From IMG/VR virus record IMGVR_UViG_3300044617_002163, positions 1 through 39,583 of that record: 39,583 nucleotides of DNA, one strand, 5' to 3'. Below the pieces are notes generated by a model that saw nothing but the letters and a program-made list of their open reading frames with translations, was not told where the DNA came from and did no database searches. Position numbers and translations under genes: made by a program. Positions 9,969 to 17,401 of this stretch are shown one piece after another. This stretch comes from a virus. Numbering within the stretch: the stretch's first letter is position 1; each line of letters begins with the position of its first letter.

Positions 9969-10298
9969 ACCTGAATAAAAATGAATTAAAATTAAAAAAA
10001 ATGCTTGACAGGCATACACCCCCCCCAATTTTTCGAATTTCGGGTGCGTGCAGGCCCAAAAAGCTACGGGGGGTCTTAAAAATCAGTCTCCCCTAATAAA
10101 ATACCTAAATCAAAATAATACCGATACCTAAATCAAAATACTATCTACTGAATCAAAATAATGCCTATATCACAGTAATATTGGTAATATTGGTAATATT
10201 GATAATATAAATACAAATACAAATACAAATACAACAACACAGTAATACGGTAAGCGTGTATATATTATTACATATACATACCTATAGAATTTAATCAT
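9969..10298. repeat. Gene-free, repeat-rich A/T segment with homopolymer tracts
   Basis: About 330 bp hold no gene. Features seen are a run of eight C (10019-10026), a run of six G (10068-10073), and three iteron-like copies of a CTAAATCAAAATA-type repeat (10101-10117, 10124-10140, 10146-10160, the last altered). There are also tandem GGTAATATT units (about 10175-10205) and tandem AAATAC units (about 10208-10232). This is the divergence point between the minus-strand cassettes and the plus-strand genes. Replication origin, packaging site or control region are all possible. Confidence 0.6.
10256..10260 (+). promoter_or_regulatory. GTGTA element before the 10299 operon
   Basis: GTGTA follows GGTAAGC, 38 nt before the ATG at 10299. 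It has the longest distance of the nine copies and a TATATATT downstream. Confidence 0.35.
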
Positions 10299-10451
10299 AT
10301 GGCTAAGCATGTTCCTTTATCAGAAAAAGACAAACTTGAAAAGTGGATTGGCAGGCACAATCGCAAGCTGGAGATGGTTCGTACAATTGCCAATATAATT
10401 AGTTTGATTTTAACAAGTTTTGTATTTATAAGGGTTTTTGGAATTATTTAA
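10299..10451 (+). CDS. Small membrane protein, 50 aa
   Basis: The frame reads from ATG 10299 to TAA 10449-10451. It starts MAKHVPLSEKDKLEKWIGRH, a charged helix, followed by one hydrophobic segment (IANIISLILTSFVFIRVFG) that predicts a membrane helix near the C terminus. The stop overlaps the next possible start as TAATG. It is the first of three small plus-strand genes. No family is recognised. Confidence 0.55.
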   Translation: MAKHVPLSEKDKLEKWIGRHNRKLEMVRTIANIISLILTSFVFIRVFGII

Positions 10452-10639
10452 TGATTTTTTGTTTTTGGAGGTATATGACAAATAATAAATCGAATAAATT
10501 GAATAAATTGAATAAATTGAATAGATTAAATAGATTAAATAGGTTGCAAAGGTTTTTTCTTCATTTTAAATGCATTTTTAAGAACCCGCGCGAATATAGG
10601 TTTTATTTAAAAGGTATGTGGCGCGAAATAACTAAATAA
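10451..10639 (+). CDS. Basic hypothetical protein, about 54-62 aa, with Asn-Lys-Leu repeats
   Basis: The frame may start at 10451 (62 aa, TAATG overlap) or at ATG 10475, which follows a GGAGGT at 10467-10472 with very short spacing (54 aa). The N-terminal half is a tandem LNKLNKLNRL repeat encoded by 9-bp units, forming a basic amphipathic helix. The rest is basic and aromatic (FFLHFKCIFKNPREYRFY). It may contact membrane or nucleic acid, but no family is recognised. Confidence 0.45.
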   Translation: MIFCFWRYMTNNKSNKLNKLNKLNRLNRLNRLQRFFLHFKCIFKNPREYRFYLKGMWREITK

Positions 10640-10667
10640 CTAAATAACTAAACAACTAAATAAAATT

Positions 10668-10919
10668 ATGATAAAATTTTTTACCGGGCTTATTGTTGGC
10701 GTGGCGATTGGCTTAGCAATCGGGTTTTCGCTGGCAATTGGATATTATGACGGCTATGTCGCGCGCGAATACAAGGATAAAATTATTCTGGCTTCGCAAG
10801 CCCTTAAGCGCGCCAACGAGGAGTTATTAAAAAAAGAAGAAGAAATCACTATATTAAAAATATATATAGAAAATTTGCATAAACAGCATGCCCTTTCTCC
10901 TGTTTTTGCATATAATTAA
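10668..10919 (+). CDS. Single-pass membrane protein with coiled coil, 83 aa
   Basis: The frame starts MIKFFTGLIVGVAIGLAIGF. A glycine-spaced hydrophobic segment (residues about 5-27) predicts one membrane helix with Gly contact motifs. Residues about 38-70 form a charged heptad-like helix (ALKRANEELLKKEEEITILK), likely a coiled coil. The layout resembles small phage inner-membrane proteins such as spanin subunits or exclusion proteins, but no lysis gene is adjacent. It converges with the protease gene at 10943. Confidence 0.65.
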   Translation: MIKFFTGLIVGVAIGLAIGFSLAIGYYDGYVAREYKDKIILASQALKRANEELLKKEEEITILKIYIENLHKQHALSPVFAYN

Positions 10920-10942
10920 TTTAATTAAAATTAATTACAATA

Positions 10943-13129
10943 TTAAACACACGCCTGGCAAGAACAACCGCCCCGGCAATTTGGAGGCGCGTATGTTGAA
11001 AAACTTCCATCACCAAAAGTATAATATCTACCGCTAGGATCATTTATTAAATAGGCGACAGTGTTATTATGAACGCCTTGAGCAGAACAAGCTGGTTCAT
11101 CTGGAATTGTGGTGCTCCATCCACCGAACAAGGAGCTTTCTGGTGGATACATTGTATTTAGATAATTTAATAAATTTGTATATACTGATGTATTATATGA
11201 TTCATAAAAGAATCTAGTGCCGCCATATAGATCAAATTTATGTGCGCATGGACCTATAATTTCATAAACAAGTTGAGCCGTATTCCCAGGCTGGCCGGCG
11301 CCTGGGGGGGTATATGCATATGGGGCTGATGGATTACTTTTGTCTCCAAAATTTCCTTCTTCTCCACATAATGCAGAAAGCCTATAAATTATTTGTACTC
11401 TATTTTTTGGAATAATAATTGAGCCAACTGGTTGATAATAACCACGAACCTGCCATGTTACTCCTCCATCAGTTGAATACTCTAAAAGCAATATCCATAC
11501 ATTTTTACAGCCAGGCCCGACCCCAAGTGAAAACCCTATTTGCGTATTTCCATTAACTTCTGTTACATTTAATATATTTGGAGTACAGCATGAAGGGACT
11601 GAAGGGACTGAAGGGACTGAAGGGGCTTCAGGTATCCAGTTTAGTTGAGAGCTTGCTGAAGTTGTGCCAAACTGATAATAAACTCTGCCATCAGTGTGCG
11701 TAAAAAATGGAAGGGATTGTTTGTTTCTTACAATAAGTGATCTTCCTAAAGATACTCCGTTTCTCGAAGGATTTCTAATTGGTTGACCCAAATAAGGTTT
11801 TATTTTTAATAATTTTGCAATATTGTCTATTCTCGAAACTCTGAATTCACTTGGTCCGGAGGCATATGCGGTCCCGACTATTTTCCATATATTATTGAAT
11901 CTAGCTAGCACTACAGATCCAGAGTCTCCACCTTGGATAGGTTGCGTATTTGTGCAATTTCTAAATTTAAAACTTAAATTTCCGCCAATTTGACTTATAT
12001 TATTGTTAAAAAAATTAATATTTAAAGATACATAATTTAAACTCGTGCATTCATATACGCAAGCTGGGTTTGTGAGAGTACCCAATGCATTGGCGGGATT
12101 TCCTTTGCTGCCGGTTGTTCTTCCAGCGGTAACTATATTTGGATGGACAACTCCTTCGTTTCTAAATGCGACGCCTGTCATGGAGTTTATTTCTTCAGTG
12201 GTTGCAAAAGGGTAATATATTTGATTATTTACTAGTTGGGTATTGGCAATCTTCCATGAATTTTCAGTAGATAAGATTTGAGTTCCTATATTTTGATCGG
12301 CTTGATTTGTAGCTTTAATTATTCCATTTGCCGTTTCTAAATCTAAACCTATAACGGCATTTTCAACTAAATTAAAACCAGTCAAACTTAACGGGATATA
12401 TCTTTTAAGGTACCCTATGTTTAGAGCAGACCTATAAACCCCACCTTGATGTCCGGTAACGTAATGATCAAATGTTGCTTGGTCTGTTTTACCCTGTCTT
12501 CTCATCATTTCCAAAGTAAAATCTGTTCTTTGAGATTGCTCTATTCTATAACCAGAAAAATTATAATTATCTGTTGCGGCTGAATATCTTGGATTTCCAA
12601 TTACTCTTTCGTTTGCTTGAATACTTGCAAAATTATTGGATGAATCAAATGCTGCAACGTGTCCATTTGTAATACCAACAAGAGATTCGTCAAGTTCGTC
12701 CACGGCTAAAAATCCCAATGTGCCTCTCCATCCTGCGTTGCTGTGCGTTTCCAAACTGCCTACAGGCATCGAACAAATAGATACTCCTCCTAAAACTGGT
12801 CTGCTAGGAGACCTATGCGCTCTCAGGCTAGATAAAACTGGAATTGAGTTTTGTGTATAAACGGATCCTGTTGTTTGACAACTTGAGCATAACAACTCAT
12901 CCTTGCCTTCTAAAACGTCCATTTTTATCCATCCATGACTTTCAGAGTAAAATCCTGTTGGAATTATTTCTTTTGGATCAATTTCATTTAACGGCTTTTT
13001 TTTATCTACATAAACAGTTAAACCTATTTCATCTATAAATTCACCACTTACGCTTTTTCTTTGAAGCGCTATACCGTTTATTTTTAAATTTTTATTTTTT
13101 TCTAGAAATTCTATTACTGAATCATTCAT
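10943..13129 (-). CDS. Trypsin-like serine protease with C-terminal Ig-like domain, 728 aa
   Basis: The N-terminal part (about 15-75) has GIALQRKSVSGE and EIGLTVYVDKKKPLNEI, the leader domain I know from bacterial NAL1-like S1 proteases. The protease domain follows, with GITNGHVAAFD (His157), RTDFTLEMM (candidate Asp203) and QGGDSGSVVLAR (Ser403), the order of the chymotrypsin triad. A PSVPSVPSVPS linker (about 503-513), encoded by 9-bp tandem repeats, leads to an Ig- or Fn3-like domain (FSLGVGPGCK, YSTDGGVTWQ) and a Cys-rich end (CRGGCSCQACV). No signal peptide is seen. It lies 6 nt downstream of a gene with the same Ig-like domains, so the pair is probably an operon. The product may be a virion-associated or released protease. 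Confidence 0.8.
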   Translation of the reverse strand: MNDSVIEFLEKNKNLKINGIALQRKSVSGEFIDEIGLTVYVDKKKPLNEIDPKEIIPTGFYSESHGWIKMDVLEGKDELLCSSCQTTGSVYTQNSIPVLSSLRAHRSPSRPVLGGVSICSMPVGSLETHSNAGWRGTLGFLAVDELDESLVGITNGHVAAFDSSNNFASIQANERVIGNPRYSAATDNYNFSGYRIEQSQRTDFTLEMMRRQGKTDQATFDHYVTGHQGGVYRSALNIGYLKRYIPLSLTGFNLVENAVIGLDLETANGIIKATNQADQNIGTQILSTENSWKIANTQLVNNQIYYPFATTEEINSMTGVAFRNEGVVHPNIVTAGRTTGSKGNPANALGTLTNPACVYECTSLNYVSLNINFFNNNISQIGGNLSFKFRNCTNTQPIQGGDSGSVVLARFNNIWKIVGTAYASGPSEFRVSRIDNIAKLLKIKPYLGQPIRNPSRNGVSLGRSLIVRNKQSLPFFTHTDGRVYYQFGTTSASSQLNWIPEAPSVPSVPSVPSCCTPNILNVTEVNGNTQIGFSLGVGPGCKNVWILLLEYSTDGGVTWQVRGYYQPVGSIIIPKNRVQIIYRLSALCGEEGNFGDKSNPSAPYAYTPPGAGQPGNTAQLVYEIIGPCAHKFDLYGGTRFFYESYNTSVYTNLLNYLNTMYPPESSLFGGWSTTIPDEPACSAQGVHNNTVAYLINDPSGRYYTFGDGSFSTYAPPNCRGGCSCQACV

Positions 13130-13135
13130 AAGTTT

Positions 13136-14599
13136 TTAATTTAGTGTGTATGTATATATATCAGACCATTGGCTGTTTCCATTTATACCGCACGTTGATC
13201 TTATTCTATATGATGTTGTTTGACTTGGTTTTAAAATAGTCCAAGGGGAAGTGGCGGGTCCATTTCCTCCTGCGTTCCAGGTTATTCCGCCGTCTGTAGA
13301 AGGTTCCAAAAAAGTTGTTGTTACAGGTAGGCAATCGCCGTTACCTGTTGTAAATTCTAAAACTAAAATATTTGGATCACCAAATTGAGGTGTTATATTT
13401 GTTATTTGTGGCTTACAGCAAACAACAACACCGGGGGGTATTGGCGAATTTACGTCATACATTACTATATTTGAATATTCGCTTGGTTGGTAAGGAGTGT
13501 ATACTAATTTCATTCTAATATACGTATTTACCGAAGGAAGAGTGAATGTTGATGGTGATATAGATGGCGCAGAGAATGAATTCCAGTTTATTAAGTCGGT
13601 TGAAGTTTCAAAAAAAGCAAGTACTGGAGTATGACATTCATTGCTTAATGTTGTAAATGTTACGCTTATAGAATTATTTCCACTTCTCAATACAGATGTA
13701 ATAAAAGGGGTACAGCTTTTTGATGGTCTTGGTTCTGGCAACGCTGATTCATTTGGATCGAATGCGACTATATTTGAAAATTGACCAAGTTCAGAATTAA
13801 AATTAAATAAAACCTTATAATACGTTTTATTGATTGGTTTTGTAAGGATTCTTGGTGAATTCCATCCCGCTGTATTACCGGTCCCCCAATTTATTTGGTT
13901 TTCAGAAGAAAAAACGGTAAGAGCGGTTGGATCTGCACATCCCTCCCCTAGTCTTACAAAATTTAAGGCAATTTCAGATTCATTTATTTGCTCTATAGAA
14001 GTTATAAATGGTGGGCATTGATATTCATTTGATTTATGCCAGTCGGGTTTTCCATTTACAGATTTTAAATCAAAAACGCCATTGTAGTCTGGGATATTTA
14101 ATTCTTCTAGGTTTGAAAATTGATTATTTATTGTTAATTTTGGCGTACTTAGTTTACCGTATATAAATGATCTAGTCCAATTAGTTGCCAAATCAGGTGT
14201 TCTTACATCTGAAAATGATATATATTGATACGGTGGTACGTCTATTACATCACCTGGTTGTAATATAAATCCATTTACTTCTATTACTGAAGTTGCATCT
14301 GACGGATGTTGAAATCGCGGTCCTCCGTGAAAAGAAAGTATCCAACATTCAAAATTTTTATCCCAGTTTAAAGTTGTTTTATAGACCGCACCCCCTAGAT
14401 TAATTTCTTTTTTAAAGGATGGTCTTCCGCTTACTGATTTTTGTTCAATAGTATACTCTCCATTTATAAAATTTACAACACCGATTGATTCAGCTGGCTC
14501 TCCGGCGTCTTGAATAGTAAGATTTCTTATATTGGCAAAATCATTGTAGCCCACAGAAGACAATCCTAATTTTTTATTTTTAATTTTTAATGAATTCAT
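13136..14599 (-). CDS. Multi-domain Ig/Fn3-like surface protein, 487 aa
   Basis: The N-terminal half carries two blocks with the pattern N-G-x-Y/F-x5-SV-x-G-x-P (FINGEYTIEQKSVSGRP, then YNGVFDLKSVNGKPDW). The C-terminal half has three similar domains of about 90 residues, each starting with C-x-P-x-I-T (CPPFITSIEQ, CTPFITSVLR, CCKPQITNIT) and containing paired cysteines and an E/S-T-D-x3-W turn. The last domain closely resembles the C-terminal domain of the neighbouring protease. It is likely a carbohydrate- or protein-binding virion decoration acting with the protease. A GTGTA element lies 16 nt before the ATG. Confidence 0.7.
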   Translation of the reverse strand: MNSLKIKNKKLGLSSVGYNDFANIRNLTIQDAGEPAESIGVVNFINGEYTIEQKSVSGRPSFKKEINLGGAVYKTTLNWDKNFECWILSFHGGPRFQHPSDATSVIEVNGFILQPGDVIDVPPYQYISFSDVRTPDLATNWTRSFIYGKLSTPKLTINNQFSNLEELNIPDYNGVFDLKSVNGKPDWHKSNEYQCPPFITSIEQINESEIALNFVRLGEGCADPTALTVFSSENQINWGTGNTAGWNSPRILTKPINKTYYKVLFNFNSELGQFSNIVAFDPNESALPEPRPSKSCTPFITSVLRSGNNSISVTFTTLSNECHTPVLAFFETSTDLINWNSFSAPSISPSTFTLPSVNTYIRMKLVYTPYQPSEYSNIVMYDVNSPIPPGVVVCCKPQITNITPQFGDPNILVLEFTTGNGDCLPVTTTFLEPSTDGGITWNAGGNGPATSPWTILKPSQTTSYRIRSTCGINGNSQWSDIYTYTLN

Positions 14600-14615
14600 T
14601 TTTTACAGTAAATAA

Positions 14616-14620
14616 TACAC
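14616..14620 (-). promoter_or_regulatory. GTGTA element before the Ig-like/protease operon
   Basis: TTTAAGTGTATTATT on the minus strand, ending 16 nt before the ATG at 14599. It sits in the divergent gap opposite the PhoH promoter. Confidence 0.5.
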
Positions 14621-14679
14621 TTAAAACAAAATGGTAGGATTGTTTTTTTAAAAAAATAAAAATCTTCAAAAGGCTGATG

Positions 14680-14685
14680 TATAAT
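14680..14685 (+). promoter_or_regulatory. TATAAT box before phoH
   Basis: GATGTATAAT, a consensus -10 box also resembling the GTGTA element (GATGTATA), lies 11 nt before the ATG at 14697. No clear -35 is seen. Confidence 0.45.
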
Positions 14686-14696
14686 TTAATAGAATT

Positions 14697-15461
14697 ATGT
14701 CAAACGAAAAAAATAAAAAAGACAATCAGGTTTCATTAAAAAGCAAAGACAATTCACCTTTTATAACGCAAAGACCTAAAATTAGTTTTGAACTAAACAT
14801 AAAATCTAGAAACGATCTTACTGAAAAGCAAAAGAAAATACTTGAAGTTTCCTTTGAAAAAAATACAAAATGTATTTTTATAGATGGTCTTTATGGAACC
14901 TCAAAATCGTATATGAGTGTTTTGGCGGCTCTGAATCTTCTTAATAATAAAAAAATAGACGAAATTATTTTTATAAGAAATCCAGTTGAATCATCTACTA
15001 CAGGTAAAATTGGGTTTATACCAGGAACAAGTGAAGAAAAAATGGCTCCGTATAATGCAATTCTATTTGACAAGCTTGAAGAAATGCTACCGGAACATGA
15101 TATACAAAAACTAAAAAAAGATAACAGGATAAACTGTTATCCAGTTGGTTTTGTTAGAGGTAGATCATGGAATTGCAAGGCAATCATAGTTGATGAGGCT
15201 TCTTCAATGTCGTGGGATGATTTATTTTTAATAATGACTAGGTGCGGTGAATTTAGTAAAATATTTTTTATAGGAGACTCTGTCAATCAAAATGACATAG
15301 GTTCAAAATCTGGTTTTAAAAAAATGTTTAACCTATTTAATGACGAAGAAAGTCGTCGGTTCGGTATACATTGTTTTGAATTAAAAGAATATTCAGATAT
15401 AGTAAGATCTGGGCTCTTAAGATTTGTGATGGAAAAAGCCGGTTTGATTAAAAAAAATTAA
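14697..15461 (+). CDS. phoH: PhoH-like P-loop ATPase
   Basis: A protein of 254 residues. LTEKQKKILE near residue 41 is the usual lead-in. The P loop is GLYGTSKS (64-71), a variant of GPAGTGKT with Ser for the second Gly. IRNPVE near 93 and GFIPGTSEEKMAPY near 106 are family motifs; KAIIVDEASS (161-170) is Walker B, and FFIGDSVNQNDI near 188 is the sensor region. PhoH proteins are ATPases with helicase-like features that are common in phages, where their role is unsettled. The stop shares bases with that of the opposing metallopeptidase. The variant P loop means ATPase activity is not certain. Confidence 0.93.
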   Translation: MSNEKNKKDNQVSLKSKDNSPFITQRPKISFELNIKSRNDLTEKQKKILEVSFEKNTKCIFIDGLYGTSKSYMSVLAALNLLNNKKIDEIIFIRNPVESSTTGKIGFIPGTSEEKMAPYNAILFDKLEEMLPEHDIQKLKKDNRINCYPVGFVRGRSWNCKAIIVDEASSMSWDDLFLIMTRCGEFSKIFFIGDSVNQNDIGSKSGFKKMFNLFNDEESRRFGIHCFELKEYSDIVRSGLLRFVMEKAGLIKKN

Positions 15462-16111
15462 GTTGATGTTTCTCGACTATTTTCAAAAATATAAAAAATC
15501 TTTCTTGGTATATTTGATATATCAAAATAATGTCTACTATTTTTAAGTTTGGATATTTTAAATTCTAGAGGTTTTAAATTAATACCTTTTGATTTGTCAA
15601 TAAAATTTGGCCAGTGCCCGGTTTCTGCCCAAAAACAGTATTTATATAATACCAAATTAGATGTTGAAGAATATTCTGTTTTATTTACGGGTAAATTAAA
15701 TTTTTTGATAAATCTTAATGCCTTTTTATCTGCGTCAAGTTCCATAGGAATAATGCATCTGGCAAGTTTTTTTCTTAGAGATTTTTTAATTTTAGAATTT
15801 TTTATAAAAATTTCTTCTATATTGTCTATTCTAGAAGCTGTTTTTTGAAAATTTAACCACATTTTTTGTTTGTTTTTTGCTTGCAGAAAATGACCAAATT
15901 CATGAGCCAGTACTCCGACCCAATAAAAAGAACCGTGATTTACTGCGCATTTTATTGTCATTGTTGTTTCGCAAAATTCGCCATCTGTTTTTTTACTTTT
16001 AGGAAACGCATTAATACTTAATACTAGTTTTCCTTTTATTTTTTTTAATTCGCTTCTTACATATTCAATGAATATTTTTACTTTTTCATTTTTAATAGAT
16101 GAATTTTTCAT
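15458..16111 (-). CDS. HEFGH zinc metallopeptidase (gluzincin-like)
   Basis: A protein of 217 residues starting MKNSSIKNEKVKIFIEYVRS. VGVLAHEFGHFLQ (residues 66-77) contains HExxH with His70, Glu71 and His74. About 50 residues later MELDADKKAL supplies a likely third ligand (Glu124 or Asp128), as in ImmA/IrrE- or SprT-like peptidases. No signal peptide is present, so it should act in the cytoplasm. Possible targets are a host repressor or a phage structural precursor. It is the only minus-strand gene between phoH and the late genes, with its own GTGTA element, and it overlaps the phoH stop by 4 nt. Confidence 0.8.
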   Translation of the reverse strand: MKNSSIKNEKVKIFIEYVRSELKKIKGKLVLSINAFPKSKKTDGEFCETTMTIKCAVNHGSFYWVGVLAHEFGHFLQAKNKQKMWLNFQKTASRIDNIEEIFIKNSKIKKSLRKKLARCIIPMELDADKKALRFIKKFNLPVNKTEYSSTSNLVLYKYCFWAETGHWPNFIDKSKGINLKPLEFKISKLKNSRHYFDISNIPRKIFYIFENSRETST

Positions 16112-16123
16112 TACAATTAAATT

Positions 16124-16128
16124 TACAC
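16124..16128 (-). promoter_or_regulatory. GTGTA element before the metallopeptidase
   Basis: TAATAAGTGTAAATTT on the minus strand, 12 nt before the ATG at 16111. It faces away from the copy at 16163, so one 80-bp gap carries two divergent copies. Confidence 0.5.
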
Positions 16129-16162
16129 TTATTAATTACCGTTTATTAAATTAGATAAAGTA

Positions 16163-16167
16163 GTGTA
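16163..16167 (+). promoter_or_regulatory. GTGTA element before the late operon
   Basis: GATAAAGTAGTGTAATTAAA, 26 nt before the ATG at 16194, the first gene of the plus-strand run that includes the sigma factor and terminase. Confidence 0.5.
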
Positions 16168-16193
16168 ATTAAAATATAATTAATTATATTTAT

Positions 16194-16679
16194 ATGAAAT
16201 ATTATTGTCCAAAATGCTTTTATAAAAACGAATATAAATTCAAAAAACCAGAAAAATGTGAAAAATGCGGATTTGTGTTTGCGGCAGCTTCAAAAATTGA
16301 AATAAAGAAAGAATCGCAAGAATCAATAAGAAGAGCGGAACTTGAAAAACGAATTGCACGCGCGGAAAAATTTATTCAAGAAAGTGAAAAAAACGAAGAA
16401 GATGATGATTTTATTGAAGATGAAAGCGATGAAGATGAAAATGAATATTCTTTAAATTGGAGGGAAAATATTGCTAAATTGTCTAGAAATCCTGGTATAA
16501 AGTTAGATTATATTAAATCTAACTCTATATCTCTTGCTGATGCGGTCGCTAATAGCAATAGCTCAAATGTTTTTCCTGATATAAAAAGATCTCCGGTTGA
16601 TAAAAAAAATAACAAGGAGATTTTGGAAGAATTGAAAAAAGAAGCTTCTAGTCATTCTGATACTTTTGAAATAAATTAA
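16194..16679 (+). CDS. Zinc-ribbon protein with acidic helical region, 161 aa
   Basis: The N terminus has four cysteines as CPKC (5-8) and CEKC (22-25), a rubredoxin-like zinc ribbon. A charged helical segment (ESIRRAELEKRIARAEKFIQ) and a very acidic stretch (EDDDFIEDESDEDENE) follow. The C-terminal part is unrecognised. It lies 11 nt before the sigma factor gene. A zinc ribbon beside a phage sigma factor suggests a partner in late transcription, as the gp33 co-activator is for T4 gp55, but this is only a positional analogy. Confidence 0.7.
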   Translation: MKYYCPKCFYKNEYKFKKPEKCEKCGFVFAAASKIEIKKESQESIRRAELEKRIARAEKFIQESEKNEEDDDFIEDESDEDENEYSLNWRENIAKLSRNPGIKLDYIKSNSISLADAVANSNSSNVFPDIKRSPVDKKNNKEILEELKKEASSHSDTFEIN

Positions 16680-16690
16680 TTTCTATATTT

Positions 16691-17401
16691 ATGGATTATA
16701 AAAAATCTTCATTTGAAGACTGTATTGACGTAATTAACCAAGAACTTTTAAAAAGAAAATCTAAGTGGAGACTAAATGCAATAGCATGGATGGATTTTGA
16801 TGACGTTTGCCAAAAAATAAGATTGCATATATTTAATAAATGGGATCAATGGGATCAAGATAGACCTTTGGTACCTTGGGTTAATCGAATAATAACAAAT
16901 CAAATGACTAATTTAGTCAGAAATAATTATTCTTCGTTTTCTAGACCATGCTCACAGTGTCAATATAATCAAGGCGGAGATTTATGTGAGCTTTATGGAA
17001 CGCAATGTTCCGATTGTCCAATTTTTGCAAAGTGGGAAAAATCAAAAAAGAATGCGCACGATATAAAAATACCTCTTAGTATTAATGATCCTTGCTTTTC
17101 TTTTAACAATAATTTTAACGATAATGATTTTAAATCTATAGATATTAAAGACAACTATTCTTATGTAAATTATGATGAAAAAATATCCAAAATCCATACA
17201 TGCATGAAAGAGAAACTAACGACAGTGGAATGGAAGATTTATAATTTTCTTTTTATAGAAAATAAAACAGATGTTGAAACAGCTAAGTTGATGGGTTACA
17301 AAACAAACGAAAAAAATCGTTCTCCAGGTTATAAACAAATTAAAAAAGTAAAAAATAAAATTTATCAAGTTGCCAAAGAAATTGCAAAAGACATTTTATG
17401 A
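16691..17401 (+). CDS. Phage RNA polymerase sigma factor with inserted cysteine cluster
   Basis: A protein of 236 residues. MDFDDVCQKIRLHIFNKWD (34-52), then DRPLVPWVNRIITNQMTN (57-74) and LVRNN, match sigma-70 region 2, which binds core polymerase and the -10 element. CSQCQYNQGGDLC and QCSDCP (Cys 87, 90, 99, 106, 109) follow directly, a likely zinc site not found in ordinary sigma factors. KLTTVEWKIYNFLFIENKTD and TAKLMGYK near the C terminus fit a region-4-like helix-turn-helix. It is the best candidate for a late sigma factor reading the GTGTA elements. Its stop overlaps the next start (ATGA). Confidence 0.8.
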   Translation: MDYKKSSFEDCIDVINQELLKRKSKWRLNAIAWMDFDDVCQKIRLHIFNKWDQWDQDRPLVPWVNRIITNQMTNLVRNNYSSFSRPCSQCQYNQGGDLCELYGTQCSDCPIFAKWEKSKKNAHDIKIPLSINDPCFSFNNNFNDNDFKSIDIKDNYSYVNYDEKISKIHTCMKEKLTTVEWKIYNFLFIENKTDVETAKLMGYKTNEKNRSPGYKQIKKVKNKIYQVAKEIAKDIL

